Positions 8,205 through 16,982 of a stretch of DNA of 64,000 nucleotides are shown here, one piece after another. Below the pieces are notes generated by a model. The model was not told where the DNA came from. It made no database searches and saw only the letters and a program-made list of their open reading frames with translations. The DNA lies in contig NZ_LMNF01000001.1 in the NCBI RefSeq assembly GCF_001422485.1, positions 840,684-904,683 of the forward strand, given 5' to 3'. The position numbers were made by a program, and so were the translations under genes. Each line of letters begins with the position of its first letter. Positions within the stretch are counted from its first letter, which is position 1. The DNA is from Agreia sp. Leaf283 (GTDB lineage Bacteria > Actinomycetota > Actinomycetes > Actinomycetales > Microbacteriaceae).

Positions 8205-9103
8205 GCGCGGGCGTGACGATCGAGTTCAGCAGCCTCACGAAGACCTTCGGGCAGGTGCAGGCGGTCTCCGATCTGTCGTTCACGGTCGAGCCGGGGCAGG
8301 TCACCGGTTTCCTCGGTCCGAACGGGGCGGGCAAGACCACGACCCTGCGCATGCTGCTGGGTCTCGTGCGACCGACATCGGGCTCTGCGACCTTCGGCGG
8401 AACCGCATACCGCGACCTGCCGTCGCCCCTGGCCACCGTGGGTTCAGCGCTCGAGGCGGCCAGCTTCCATCCCGGCCGCAGCGCCGCCAACCACCTGCGC
8501 ATCTACGCCCAGTCAGCGGGAATCGACCGCGAGCGCGTGCAGCTCGTTCTGCACCGGGTGGGCCTCGGCGCCTACGGCGATCGCCGGGTCGGCGGCTACT
8601 CGCTCGGCATGCGGCAGCGTCTCGGGCTCGCATTCGCGCTGCTCGGTGACCCCCGCGTCCTCGTGCTCGACGAGCCCATCAACGGCCTCGATCCCGAGGG
8701 CATCAAATGGATCCGCCTTCTGCTTCGCGAACTCGCCGACGAGGGTCGCACCGTGCTCATCTCGTCGCACCTGCTCAGCGAGGTGCAGCAGAGCGTCGAC
8801 GAGGTCGTCATCGTGTCGCACGGCCGGCTCATCCATCGGGGGTCGCTCGCCAGCCTCGACCAGAGCGAGCAGAAGCAGGTGATCGTGGATGCGACGGATC
8901 GCCAGGTTCTGGCCGCGGCGCTCGAGGCCGCCGGCTACACCGTGAGCCCGCTGCGCGGCGGCGTCCTGGTCGCCGACGCGGAGGCCGCCGATGTGGGGCG
9001 CATCGCCTTCGCCGCGGGCATTGCCGTGACGGCCCTGTCGCAAAAGCGCGTGGGCCTCGAAGAGAGCTTTCTGCACCTCGTCGGAGAGGAGGGGGCGCTG
9101 TGA
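8201..9103 (+). CDS. ABC transporter ATP-binding protein
   Basis: A 300-aa ATPase of the DrrA/NatA-like exporter group. Walker A GPNGAGKTT (about residues 38-46), ABC signature YSLGMRQRLGLA (about 134-145) and Walker B VLVLDEP followed by the D-loop and switch His (SSHLLSEV) are all intact. The C-terminal 80 residues form the extra domain seen in ABC-2 exporter ATPases. The next gene is the permease (GTGA overlap), so the pair makes a two-gene ABC-2 exporter. Substrate unknown. ATG 8201 is preferred over a GTG at 8153. Confidence 0.9.
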   Translation: MSAGVTIEFSSLTKTFGQVQAVSDLSFTVEPGQVTGFLGPNGAGKTTTLRMLLGLVRPTSGSATFGGTAYRDLPSPLATVGSALEAASFHPGRSAANHLRIYAQSAGIDRERVQLVLHRVGLGAYGDRRVGGYSLGMRQRLGLAFALLGDPRVLVLDEPINGLDPEGIKWIRLLLRELADEGRTVLISSHLLSEVQQSVDEVVIVSHGRLIHRGSLASLDQSEQKQVIVDATDRQVLAAALEAAGYTVSPLRGGVLVADAEAADVGRIAFAAGIAVTALSQKRVGLEESFLHLVGEEGAL

Positions 9104-9909
9104 GCAGTTTCGGCGGAGCCCTTCAGTCAGAGGTCACCAAGATCACCTCCACCCGCCTGTGGTGGATCCTTGCGATCATCATGGTCGCGTACGTCGCCGT
9201 GTGCGCGGGCGGAGCTGCAGCGCTGTTCGGAGGGCTCGGCGACGCCACGAACGGCCCGTCGATCTCCGGCGAGAGCCTGGCGCCGCTCATCTACAGCTTC
9301 GGGCCCACTCTGGGCTACGTGTTCGCGGTGCTGCTCGGAGCTCTGGCCACCACGAACGAGTTCCGGCATCAGACGCTGACGCCGACCTTCCTCGCCACCC
9401 CACGGCGCGGCCGCGTGCTCGTGGCGAAGCTGGTGGCGCTCACGGGCGCGGGCGCACTCTACGGCGTGCTCGCCATGGTCGCGGCGGTGGGAGCGGGCGC
9501 CGGGCTTCTGCTGGCGTTCGGCATCGATCCGCAGCTGGGCGACCCCGACACGTGGGCACTCGTGGGCCGCTCCGTTCTGGCCATGGCGCTCTGGTCGGCC
9601 ATCGGGGTCGGTCTCGGGGTGCTCGTTCCCAGTCAGGTGGCCGCGATCGTGATCGTGCTCGCGTTCACTCAGTTCATCGAGCCCATTCTGCGACTGGCCT
9701 CGTCGATCGCAGACTGGACGGCGCAGATCGGCCAGTTCCTTCCCGGTGCCGCCAGCGATGCGCTGGTCGGTGCGAGCTTCTTCGCGCTCGCCGGAGGCGG
9801 CGGCGGCACCATGCTCGAGTGGTGGCAGGGCGGCCTCGTGCTTCTCGGCATCGCCGTTCTCGTGAGCGTGCTGGGCTGGTTCACAAGCTGGCGCCGCGAC
9901 GTCACCTGA
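9100..9909 (+). CDS. ABC-2 type transporter permease
   Basis: A 269-aa membrane protein with about six hydrophobic segments: WWILAIIMVAYVAVCAGGAA, a short stretch around LGYVFAVLLGALATT, GALYGVLAMVAAVGAGAG, VLAMALWSAIGVGLGVLV, VAAIVIVLAFTQFIEP and GLVLLGIAVLVSVLGWF. The N-terminal SEVTKITSTRLWW is typical of ABC-2 permeases. Its GTG overlaps the ATPase stop, so it is the membrane partner of the preceding ATPase. Confidence 0.87.
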   Translation: MSSFGGALQSEVTKITSTRLWWILAIIMVAYVAVCAGGAAALFGGLGDATNGPSISGESLAPLIYSFGPTLGYVFAVLLGALATTNEFRHQTLTPTFLATPRRGRVLVAKLVALTGAGALYGVLAMVAAVGAGAGLLLAFGIDPQLGDPDTWALVGRSVLAMALWSAIGVGLGVLVPSQVAAIVIVLAFTQFIEPILRLASSIADWTAQIGQFLPGAASDALVGASFFALAGGGGGTMLEWWQGGLVLLGIAVLVSVLGWFTSWRRDVT

Positions 9910-9993
9910 TCGACGCTCGGCGCCGGGCGCGCTTGCAGCATCGCGGCGGCGCGCGCAGGATGGAAGGAGCAGCACCGACGAGAGGAGCTCACC

Positions 9994-10164
9994 GTGAGCA
10001 GCACGACTGATCCCCTGTTCGAGCCCGACCCCGACGACGAGCGGGAGGTCGACCTCGAGGTCGACGAGCTCGACGTGCCGACGACGATCGACCCCGATGA
10101 GCGCGTCGAGGTCGACGACGACGAAGACCCCGAGGTGCTCGAGGGCGACGGCCCCCGCCTCTGA
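9994..10164 (+). CDS. Small acidic protein, 56 aa
   Basis: A short ORF with a strong GAGGAG ribosome site about eight bases before its GTG. About half the residues are Asp or Glu (for example DERVEVDDDEDPEVLEGDG). No hydrophobic segment and no recognised family. Very acidic small proteins like this occur in Microbacteriaceae, but I cannot assign a function. The ribosome site and even codon use make it likely to be real. Confidence 0.5.
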   Translation: MSSTTDPLFEPDPDDEREVDLEVDELDVPTTIDPDERVEVDDDEDPEVLEGDGPRL

Positions 10165-10355
10165 GCTCTGGGCGCTCCCTGATCGAGTGCCTCGTTAACT
10201 TCGTGTTTCGATCTGATTTCGCGCGCTTTTTGCTGTGAATCTGCCGGATAGTGTGTGGTCGACCCACCGGCGGGCCGATTGCACGCTCCGCACCGGGGGG
10301 ACTGCGCATCGGGGCGTGAGGCGGGTCATCCGACCCCTCTCACCTCAGGAGCAGC

Positions 10356-13300
10356 TTGTCCATCTCAGCGCGCCCGTGGAGAGCCGTGGCCATAGCCACG
10401 GCGTTCTTCATCGCAGCAACACCCGCCTTCGCCAGCGTTCCCGCCTTTGCGGCCGGAGTGACGCAGGATGTCGCCCCCGTCGCCATCAGCGGTGACGACT
10501 GGACCATCACCGAGGTTCCCGGCGGCTACGAGGTCACGAAGACCCTCGCCGAGCCCATCGAGATCCGCAGCGACTACCCGACCCTCTGGGCCGACGGCGT
10601 CGAACTCGGCATGGCCACCACCTCGCTCGACGGCCTGACCCTGACGGTGACGACCGCCGACGACAGCGTGCTTACCGCGACCTCGGTCAGCCAGGGCTGG
10701 TCCGGATCGGGCGACCCGGCCGCCGACGACTCGGCCGCCGACCGCTCGGGCGCCGCATCCCGTCAGGTCGGCAGCCTGGCCGCCCCGACCGTCGCACCCG
10801 TGCTCGATGCCGACCCCACGGCATCCGGGCCCTACGCCGTGGAGCGCGACGACTACGACCTCGGCGACGAGGCGGTCGAGCTGCGCGACTTCAACCGCAA
10901 GGGCGAGATCCGCGCGGCCGTGTTCATGCCGGTCGGCGCCACGGGCGAGCGGCCCGTCGTCGTCTTCCTGCACGGTCGGCACACCTCGTGCGCCGGCGCC
11001 ATTCCGCAGGGAGCGGTCGCCCGCGCCTGGCCCTGCTACCCCGCCGACCCGGCAACGGGCTACGCCGGTCAGGTCGACGTCGAGAGCTACCTCGGCTACA
11101 ACGACGCCGCCACCATGCTGGCCTCGCAGGGCTACGCCGTAGTCTCGATCTCGGCCAACGCCATCAACGCGCTCGACGGCTCGCTCGCCGACGACACCGG
11201 CGCGGCCGCCCGCGCACAGCTCGTGATGGACCACCTGTCGCTGCTGCGTCAGGCCAACGCCGGAACGGCCGCAGGTCTCAGCGCCTCGCTCACCGGCCGG
11301 CTCGACCTCGACAACGTGGGCCTCATGGGCCACTCGCGCGGAGGCGAGGGCGTGATGCGCGCCGCGCTGCTGAACGCCGAGCAGGGCGAGCCGTTCGGCA
11401 TCACGAGCGTCCTTCCGCTCGCGCCGACCGACTACACGCGCATGACGGTTCCCGGTGTCACGACCGCCGTCGTTCTGCCCTACTGCGACGGCGACGTCGA
11501 AGACCAGATGGGCCAGAAGTACATCAACGACTCGCGCCACGCGTACGACGACGACGTGCTCCGCTCCTCTGTTCTGATCATGGGAACGAACCACAACTAC
11601 TTCAACACGGCGTGGACGCCGGGCAAGTACCCCGTCGCCACCAGCGACGACTGGTCGGCCATGGACCGCAACCAGACCGACCCCACCTGCGGAGCGAGCG
11701 CCCCGAGTCGTTTGAACGCCGACGAGCAGTATGCCGCCGGCAACGCCTATATCTCGGGATTCTTCCGCCTCACCCTCGGCGACGAGCAGCAGTTCCTGCC
11801 GATGTTCGACGGATCCGACGCGAAGCCCGAGTCGGCCGGTCGCGCCGACGTTCGCGTCTCGGCGACCCTGCCCGCATCCAACCGTGTCGACATCACCAAC
11901 TTCGACACGACCGACACCACCGTTCAGGTCGTCGGAGCGGGAACCTACGCGACGTGCGAGAGCATGAGCCCGCTCGAGGTGCCGGCCACGCTGCCCTACT
12001 GCGTGACGAAACTCGGATTCGCGCAGGCCCCGGACTACGGCTTCCTGAGTGCGCCGTACGGAAACGGTCGGGCCACCTCCGTTCCGTCCACGCCGTCGAT
12101 GCACTTCACCTACACGGCGCCGGCATCGAACACCGCCGCCGCGGGTGAGCTGCGAGTCGTCGTGCCGTCGGATGCCGCCGACTTCTCGGCGCACGAGAGC
12201 CTATCGTTCCGCGTCTCGCCCGACGACTCGGTCGCGATCGCTGGCAGCACCGAGCTCACGGTGACGATCGTCGACGGTTCTGGTGGATCGGCTTCGGTCA
12301 CCGCCTCGCAGTTCGGCGACGCGCTCACCGTGCTGCCCGGGTCGACCGACCCGCTGCGCAAGGTCCTGCTGCAGCAGATCGCGATTCCCGTCGAGTCGTT
12401 CGTTGGCGCAGACCTCACCGACATCCGCCAGGTGCGCTTCACGGCGCCCCGGGAGGTCGGCGGCGTCCTGCTCTCCGACCTCACGCTGCAGGATGCGGCC
12501 ACGGTCGGCACGCCCGAGCTGTCGACCCGACCCGTCGCATCCATGCCCGATGTGAAGGTGGAGGAGGGTGCGGGTGTCGGCTCGGTCGACCTGCCCGTGG
12601 TTCTCTCCCGCGCCGCGGAGGAGGCCTCGTCGGTCTACGTCTCGGCGATCGGAGTGCGCGCCGCCAACCAGGTGCTGCCGACCATGCAGAAGGTCGACTT
12701 CGCGCCCGGTGAGCAGTGCAAGGTCATCAGCGTTCCCGTGCAGGGCGACTCGATCGCCAGCCGCAGTGCGACGACCTCGTTCATCACGAACGTGACGAAC
12801 ACGCAGCAGGGCGTCACGATCGGCGACTCGTTCGGCAAGATCATCGTTCGCGAAGACGACGGTGTGGTCACGCCGGCGGGCCTCCCCGCCGACTCGGTGC
12901 CGCCCGTCGGAACGCAGGGCGACGCGTGCGCCGAGGCCCTCTCCGGCACCGGAACGCTCACGGTCACACCGGCCTCCGCGGTTCCCGGCACCCCGGTCGT
13001 CGTCACCGGAGCAGGCTTCCGCGCCGGCGAAGCGGTCGACTTCGTGTTCCACTCGGAGCCGGTCGCCCTCGGCCAGCTCGTGAGCGCCGACGGAACGGTC
13101 TCGTTCGAGACGGTGGTTCCCGCGGATGCCGAGTTCGGCACCCACGAGTACACCGCCACGGGCTACGGCTCGGCGCGTACGCTCGCCGCCGCCTTCGAGG
13201 TGCTCGATCCGGATGCTCCGGTCACCCCGACCGATCCGGGCACCGACCCGGGAACGCCCGGCACCGACCCCGGCACCCCAGGCTCCGGCTCGGGCTCGGG

Positions 13301-13490
13301 CTCGGGCGACGGCGACGGCGGCACCTCGGTGCCGGCGGGCTCGGGCTCGAGCCGGGATGCGGCATCCGGCAACCTGGCGGCCACCGGCCTGCAGGTGACC
13401 GGCTGGGCGCTGGCCGCGTCCGTGCTGCTGGCCGGAGGCATCCTGTTCGTGATGTACCGGCGCAGGGCGCAGGCGGTGTCGCGCGACTAG
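10356..13490 (+). CDS. Secreted, LAxTG-anchored alpha/beta-hydrolase-like surface protein
   Basis: A 1044-aa exported protein. A signal peptide (AIATAFFIAATPAFA) is followed by an alpha/beta-hydrolase-like region (about residues 170-480) with an oxyanion/HGR segment VVVFLHGRHTS and nucleophile elbow GLMGHSRGGEG (about residue 327). Later come beta domains, a Calx-beta-like one (about 735-835) and an IPT/Ig-like one starting GTLTVTPASAVPG (about 866-950), and a Pro/Gly/Ser/Asp linker. A sorting signal LAATG then precedes a membrane helix and YRRRAQ tail. TTG start: AGGAG lies five bases upstream and no closer ATG or GTG fits the signal peptide. Likely a cell-wall-linked esterase or depolymerase of unknown substrate; a serine hydrolase that binds polysaccharide is also possible. 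Confidence 0.78.
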   Translation: MSISARPWRAVAIATAFFIAATPAFASVPAFAAGVTQDVAPVAISGDDWTITEVPGGYEVTKTLAEPIEIRSDYPTLWADGVELGMATTSLDGLTLTVTTADDSVLTATSVSQGWSGSGDPAADDSAADRSGAASRQVGSLAAPTVAPVLDADPTASGPYAVERDDYDLGDEAVELRDFNRKGEIRAAVFMPVGATGERPVVVFLHGRHTSCAGAIPQGAVARAWPCYPADPATGYAGQVDVESYLGYNDAATMLASQGYAVVSISANAINALDGSLADDTGAAARAQLVMDHLSLLRQANAGTAAGLSASLTGRLDLDNVGLMGHSRGGEGVMRAALLNAEQGEPFGITSVLPLAPTDYTRMTVPGVTTAVVLPYCDGDVEDQMGQKYINDSRHAYDDDVLRSSVLIMGTNHNYFNTAWTPGKYPVATSDDWSAMDRNQTDPTCGASAPSRLNADEQYAAGNAYISGFFRLTLGDEQQFLPMFDGSDAKPESAGRADVRVSATLPASNRVDITNFDTTDTTVQVVGAGTYATCESMSPLEVPATLPYCVTKLGFAQAPDYGFLSAPYGNGRATSVPSTPSMHFTYTAPASNTAAAGELRVVVPSDAADFSAHESLSFRVSPDDSVAIAGSTELTVTIVDGSGGSASVTASQFGDALTVLPGSTDPLRKVLLQQIAIPVESFVGADLTDIRQVRFTAPREVGGVLLSDLTLQDAATVGTPELSTRPVASMPDVKVEEGAGVGSVDLPVVLSRAAEEASSVYVSAIGVRAANQVLPTMQKVDFAPGEQCKVISVPVQGDSIASRSATTSFITNVTNTQQGVTIGDSFGKIIVREDDGVVTPAGLPADSVPPVGTQGDACAEALSGTGTLTVTPASAVPGTPVVVTGAGFRAGEAVDFVFHSEPVALGQLVSADGTVSFETVVPADAEFGTHEYTATGYGSARTLAAAFEVLDPDAPVTPTDPGTDPGTPGTDPGTPGSGSGSGSGDGDGGTSVPAGSGSSRDAASGNLAATGLQVTGWALAASVLLAGGILFVMYRRRAQAVSRD

Positions 13491-13510
13491 CGTCGGCCGC
13501 CGCTGACTGA

Positions 13511-13553
13511 GGGGCCCGTGTTTGCACATCTGTGCGAACACGGGCCCCCTTTC
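13511..13553 (+). terminator. Rho-independent terminator after the surface hydrolase gene
   Basis: Perfect 12-bp arms (GGGGCCCGTGTT at 13511-13522 and its complement at 13537-13548), additional inner pairing TGCACA/TGTGCG, then CCTTTCT. Loop TC. Confidence 0.8.
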
Positions 13554-13646
13554 TGGTCATGCGGAATGAATTCGTCACACAGACGTGTTTGCCAGAGAGG
13601 CGCTCTAGCCTCGGATTCACACGTTCTCGACCGAAAGAAGCATTTC

Positions 13647-14714
13647 GTGCAGCTCTTCTCCCCCATCTCGCTCGGCTCGCTCGACCTCGACAACCGCGTC
13701 GTCATGGCACCGCTCACGCGCCTGCGTGCCGAGGAGCACGGCGTTCCCGGCGAGCTCATCGCCCTTCACTACGCGCAGCGCGCCACGGCCGGCCTGCTGA
13801 TCACCGAGGGAACGTTCACCTCGGCCGGCGCCCAGGCCTACCCCGGCCAGCCGGGCATCGAGACCGAGGAGCAGGCCGAGGGCTGGGGCCGCGTGGCCGC
13901 CGCCGTGCACGATGAAGACGGCCTGATCGTCATGCAGCTGATGCACGCGGGCCGGGTCACGCATCCGCTCATCAACAGCGGACTCACGATCTACGCGCCC
14001 AGCGCCACCGCCATCGAGGGCGAGGTGCGCACCCCCGACGGCGCGTTCCCGTACCCCGTGCCCACTGCCGCAACTGAAGGCGACATCGCGCGCATCGTCG
14101 AGGAGCACGTGGCCGCGGCCCGCCGTGCCGTCGAAGCCGGGCTCGACGGCGTCGAGGTGCACTCCGCGAACGGGTACCTGCTGCACCAGTTCCTGTCGCC
14201 CACGAGCAACACGCGAACGGATGCCTACGGCGGCTCCCCCGAGAACCGCGCCCGATTCGGCGCCCAGGTCATCGCCGCCGTCGCCCGCGAGATCGGAGCC
14301 GACCGGGTGGGCGTGCGCATCTCACCCGAGCGCAACATCCAGGACGTCTTCGAGAAGGACGCCGAGGAGACCCGCCTCACCTACGAGGCGCTCGTCGACG
14401 CGATCGCACCGCTCGGCCTCGCGTACCTGAGCATCCTGCACCCCGAGCCCGCTTCGTCGCTCGTCCAGGACCTGCGCGGACGCTTCGGCGGCGCGGTCAT
14501 TCTAAACAACGGATTCACGACTCCGACCACCCGCGAGGAGGCCCACGGCCTGGTGAACGACGGACTCGCCGACGCAGTCGTCGTGGGCCGCGCGCTGCTC
14601 GCGAACCCCGACCTGGTGCGCCGCTGGCGCGACGAGGCGGAGCTCAACGAGCCCGACGCGAAGACGTTCTACGGAGCCGGACCGGTCGGGTACACGGACT
14701 ACCCGACGCTGTAG
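13647..14714 (+). CDS. NADH:flavin oxidoreductase / alkene reductase (Old Yellow Enzyme family)
   Basis: A 355-aa FMN-dependent TIM-barrel enoate reductase (NemA/OYE-like) using NAD(P)H; natural substrate unknown. Clear features are PLTRLRA near residue 22, the QLMHAGR strand, the substrate His-Asn motif VHSANGYLLHQFLSP (about residues 169-183), the region TDAYGGSPENRARF and the phosphate-binding ILNNGF/VVVGRALLANPDL end. GTG 13647 was chosen because GAAAGAAG precedes it; an upstream open frame runs through the terminator and is not used. Confidence 0.93.
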   Translation: MQLFSPISLGSLDLDNRVVMAPLTRLRAEEHGVPGELIALHYAQRATAGLLITEGTFTSAGAQAYPGQPGIETEEQAEGWGRVAAAVHDEDGLIVMQLMHAGRVTHPLINSGLTIYAPSATAIEGEVRTPDGAFPYPVPTAATEGDIARIVEEHVAAARRAVEAGLDGVEVHSANGYLLHQFLSPTSNTRTDAYGGSPENRARFGAQVIAAVAREIGADRVGVRISPERNIQDVFEKDAEETRLTYEALVDAIAPLGLAYLSILHPEPASSLVQDLRGRFGGAVILNNGFTTPTTREEAHGLVNDGLADAVVVGRALLANPDLVRRWRDEAELNEPDAKTFYGAGPVGYTDYPTL

Positions 14715-14731
14715 GGCGCGACTGTGGCGGG

Positions 14732-14773
14732 GGCGGCGCGGCGTTGTTGTTCAACAGGATTAACCGCGCCGCC
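14732..14773 (+). terminator. GC-rich hairpin after the OYE gene
   Basis: Arms GGCGGCGCGG (14732-14741) and CCGCGCCGCC (14764-14773), with a partly self-pairing loop GTTGTT...AAC. No T tract, so the terminator assignment is tentative. Confidence 0.45.
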
Positions 14774-14807
14774 GTCGGCGTTTCTTCGCTGGATCGACGG
14801 AGTGTCG

Positions 14808-15191
14808 TCAATCGGCCCTGTAATGCGATTCTCCGGGTTGGGCGGCCTCGCCGGAGACGCGAGCTGGCCGTCCGAGAAGAGGCGACAACGCCCATGCTCC
14901 GAGCGTGACCGCGGTGCCGCCGATCGCGTTGAACGCGAGAATGTAGCCATAGAAGCCGCGCCACTCGTCGGCCTCAGATCCGAGCACAAGGGACCACCCT
15001 GGCGAGTAGATGCATATTGCTACGGCCACGCCGCACATGAGACCCACCCGAAGCGATGCGATGTAGATCCACTTCTGCCGGAGAACGTCCGGGCTCGCGA
15101 CGAGCAGGATGAGCCAGACGAGGGCGACCATGGATGGCACAGTGAACATGAGGGCGAAGACGGCGATCATCGGGACGTTTCTGTCCCACAT
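14808..15191 (-). CDS. Small membrane protein, accessory region
   Basis: A 127-aa protein with four hydrophobic segments (MIAVFALMFTVPSMVALVW, VGLMCGVAVAICIYS, GYILAFNAIGGTAVTLGAWA and one between). No family recognised. An upstream in-frame ATG at 15254 would add 21 polar residues; ATG 15191 is preferred because it starts just before the first helix. It is the last of a run of minus-strand small membrane genes downstream of the RHS operon and, like them, has visibly lower GC than the flanks. Immunity-like membrane protein is only a contextual guess. Confidence 0.5.
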   Translation of the reverse strand: MWDRNVPMIAVFALMFTVPSMVALVWLILLVASPDVLRQKWIYIASLRVGLMCGVAVAICIYSPGWSLVLGSEADEWRGFYGYILAFNAIGGTAVTLGAWALSPLLGRPARVSGEAAQPGESHYRAD

Positions 15192-15300
15192 GAGGAATTC
15201 GTGATTCGTCCGCCGTGGGTCTCGCCTCTGCGCTGATCCAACGTCGCACCCCACCCGGTCAGGACTCCCTTGACCCGATGCGGCCTACTGACGGATGCGT

Positions 15301-15777
15301 TCACGAGTCCAGACCACCGTCCGGCACGGGTGAGTTCCCGTTCCTAGCTACGTCGAACTGTTCCCCTTCGTTGTGTCGCCACATGTAGACGATGGCGCTC
15401 GCCACCAATCCGAGAACGAGGGCCGACACCAGCGCGACCCAGGCCGGAAAGAGTCCTTGGGTCAGACCCCACATCACAGCGAGTGATGTCGCCGCATAGG
15501 CGACGAACGCGCCGAGGCCCGCGCGCACTGTCTCTGAAACCCACCCGCAGCGAGAGGTCATATTCATGGCAGCGATGGCTCCCATGGCTGCGACCATTCC
15601 TGCGAACAACGACGGGAGGAACAACGCGAAGGCAAAGCCAAGATAGAGATTGATGTAGGTGGCACCGCTGCCGTAGACAGTGCCGATCATGGCCCAGATC
15701 AGCAAGCCAGCACCGCTCGCTGCGGTCATGAAGGAGATCAACGCCACACGTAGCCGACGTGGAGGGTACTCGGTCAT
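15301..15777 (-). CDS. Small membrane protein, accessory region
   Basis: A 158-aa protein with four membrane helices (about residues 11-31, 40-70, 85-105 and 108-132). Its second helix block, LYLGFAFALFLPSLFAGM, resembles in pattern the equivalent region of the protein at 15952-16473, hinting at distant paralogy. ATG 15777 (MTEYPPRR) is chosen over an upstream start that would add 36 Arg/Ala-rich residues. No recognised domain. Part of the low-GC small-gene block behind the RHS locus. Confidence 0.55.
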   Translation of the reverse strand: MTEYPPRRLRVALISFMTAASGAGLLIWAMIGTVYGSGATYINLYLGFAFALFLPSLFAGMVAAMGAIAAMNMTSRCGWVSETVRAGLGAFVAYAATSLAVMWGLTQGLFPAWVALVSALVLGLVASAIVYMWRHNEGEQFDVARNGNSPVPDGGLDS

Positions 15778-15951
15778 GCTGCGACAGCCACTGCGAATAG
15801 CAGCGGGCGCGCACGGTGCCCGAACGGCGACAGCGAACCGGACGTTGAGAGCATTGAAGTGACCCCTGCCGATCATTTCCCCCAACGTCTCGACAATAGT
15901 GCACGCGGTGACGTGAAACGAAGTTCGATCCTGCGTCGGGCTGCAGCATTC

Positions 15952-16473
15952 TTAATCATCCAGACGCTTACCCGGGGTCTGGTGTCTGTGCAGTTGCTGC
16001 AAGAGCACAATCAGTGCGCTTGAAAATGCACCGGCGATCAAGATCGGAGCGGTTGGAGAGTCGTCGGCCGCTAATAGGAGCCGGACCAGCACTTCGAACA
16101 GGACACCTCCCAAGAAGCCCGCTAGTCCCAAGACGACGATCGCTAGACCAGGGCGACTGCCGCCCGCAAACACGAGGGAGAACATGGCCGGAATGCTGGC
16201 GGCTATCAGCCCGAGCACGGCTCCTACCGGCACTTCGATGAGAAGAAATGACAGCCCGTAGAGCGCCATCGCGGGCCTGAAGGTGGACGAACTAAACGTG
16301 ACCACCAGCTGAAGAACAACTCCGGCGATCCCACCCAACGCGAACCCGCTCATCAGAAGGAACACCCACAGTCGTTGCTTCAAAAAGAATCTCAGCACTT
16401 GGGGACTACGTTCCGTACTTCGAGATTGCTTCTCGAAGCTTCGCCGGTTGCGTTTCCAAGCAATGAGGCACAC
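15952..16473 (-). CDS. Four-helix membrane protein, paralogue of the broken gene next to it
   Basis: A 173-aa protein with a basic N-terminus (WKRNRRSFEKQSRS) and four helices. The segment LLIEVPVGAVLGLI (about residues 77-90) matches LLFEVPVGAIVGAL in the adjacent broken gene, so the two arose by duplication. No known domain. Lower GC and less biased codon use than the housekeeping genes. Position behind the RHS toxin suggests, but does not show, an immunity or accessory role. Confidence 0.6.
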   Translation of the reverse strand: MCLIAWKRNRRSFEKQSRSTERSPQVLRFFLKQRLWVFLLMSGFALGGIAGVVLQLVVTFSSSTFRPAMALYGLSFLLIEVPVGAVLGLIAASIPAMFSLVFAGGSRPGLAIVVLGLAGFLGGVLFEVLVRLLLAADDSPTAPILIAGAFSSALIVLLQQLHRHQTPGKRLDD

Positions 16474-16524
16474 TTTCCATCCGCTTTCTGCACGACAACT
16501 CTTGGCAAGCGGTGTTACGCGCAG

Positions 16525-16982
16525 TCAGTTGTCGCCCCCGGCGGCAAACTCAGCCCGCCGGAAATAGCCCCATGTGAAGGCTCCAAAGACTAGCCCCACA
16601 ATGACTACAACTGACGCGTAGAACGTAACTGAAAAGCCGCCTTCTCCCGGTATTAGCAGCTCAGCCGCGCTGAGTAGCGCTGTGAGAGTTATCGCAGAAA
16701 GGAATCCTGCTAAGAGGATGCGTTTTGCTATGTGCGATTGTGGAGACAGAAGCGCATTCACTCCACCCACGACCAGACCAAGCAACGCTCCAACGATCGC
16801 TCCAACCGGCACTTCGAATAGCAGAAAGAAGATGCCCCAAAAAACGCCACCGTGATTCGTAAGTCGTTCACAATCGGAACGTAGATGAGCTGGAAGCAAA
16901 CGGCCGCGATGGAACCAGCCATCAGTCCAAAGAAGAGGACCGAACTAACAAACGTTTTTCGGTAGAGACATAACGATCGCAT
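16525..16982 (-). pseudogene. Frameshifted four-helix membrane protein (paralogue of the 15952-16473 gene)
   Basis: Two overlapping frames together make one protein. The first starts at ATG 16982 and reads MRSLCLYRKTFVSSVLFF... up to TVAFFG. The second picks up with WGIFFLLFEVPVGAIVGAL and runs to the stop at 16525. The switch lies in the minus-strand run T6G4 at 16835-16844. One extra T would give one intact gene of about 150 aa that aligns with its neighbour along its length. The ATG follows directly on the stop (TAA) of the upstream gene. Either a real inactivating or phase-variable indel, or a sequencing error. Confidence 0.65.

Noticed and set aside
10365..12194. 609-codon minus-strand frame opposite the surface hydrolase
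   Set aside because: Low-complexity Arg/Gly/Val composition typical of an antisense shadow; the plus-strand gene has signal peptide, motifs and sorting signal.
16835..16844. Programmed -1 frameshift in the broken membrane gene
   Set aside because: The run is G-TTT-TTT in zero frame, not an X-XXY-YYZ heptamer, and no downstream stem is evident; an indel is simpler.
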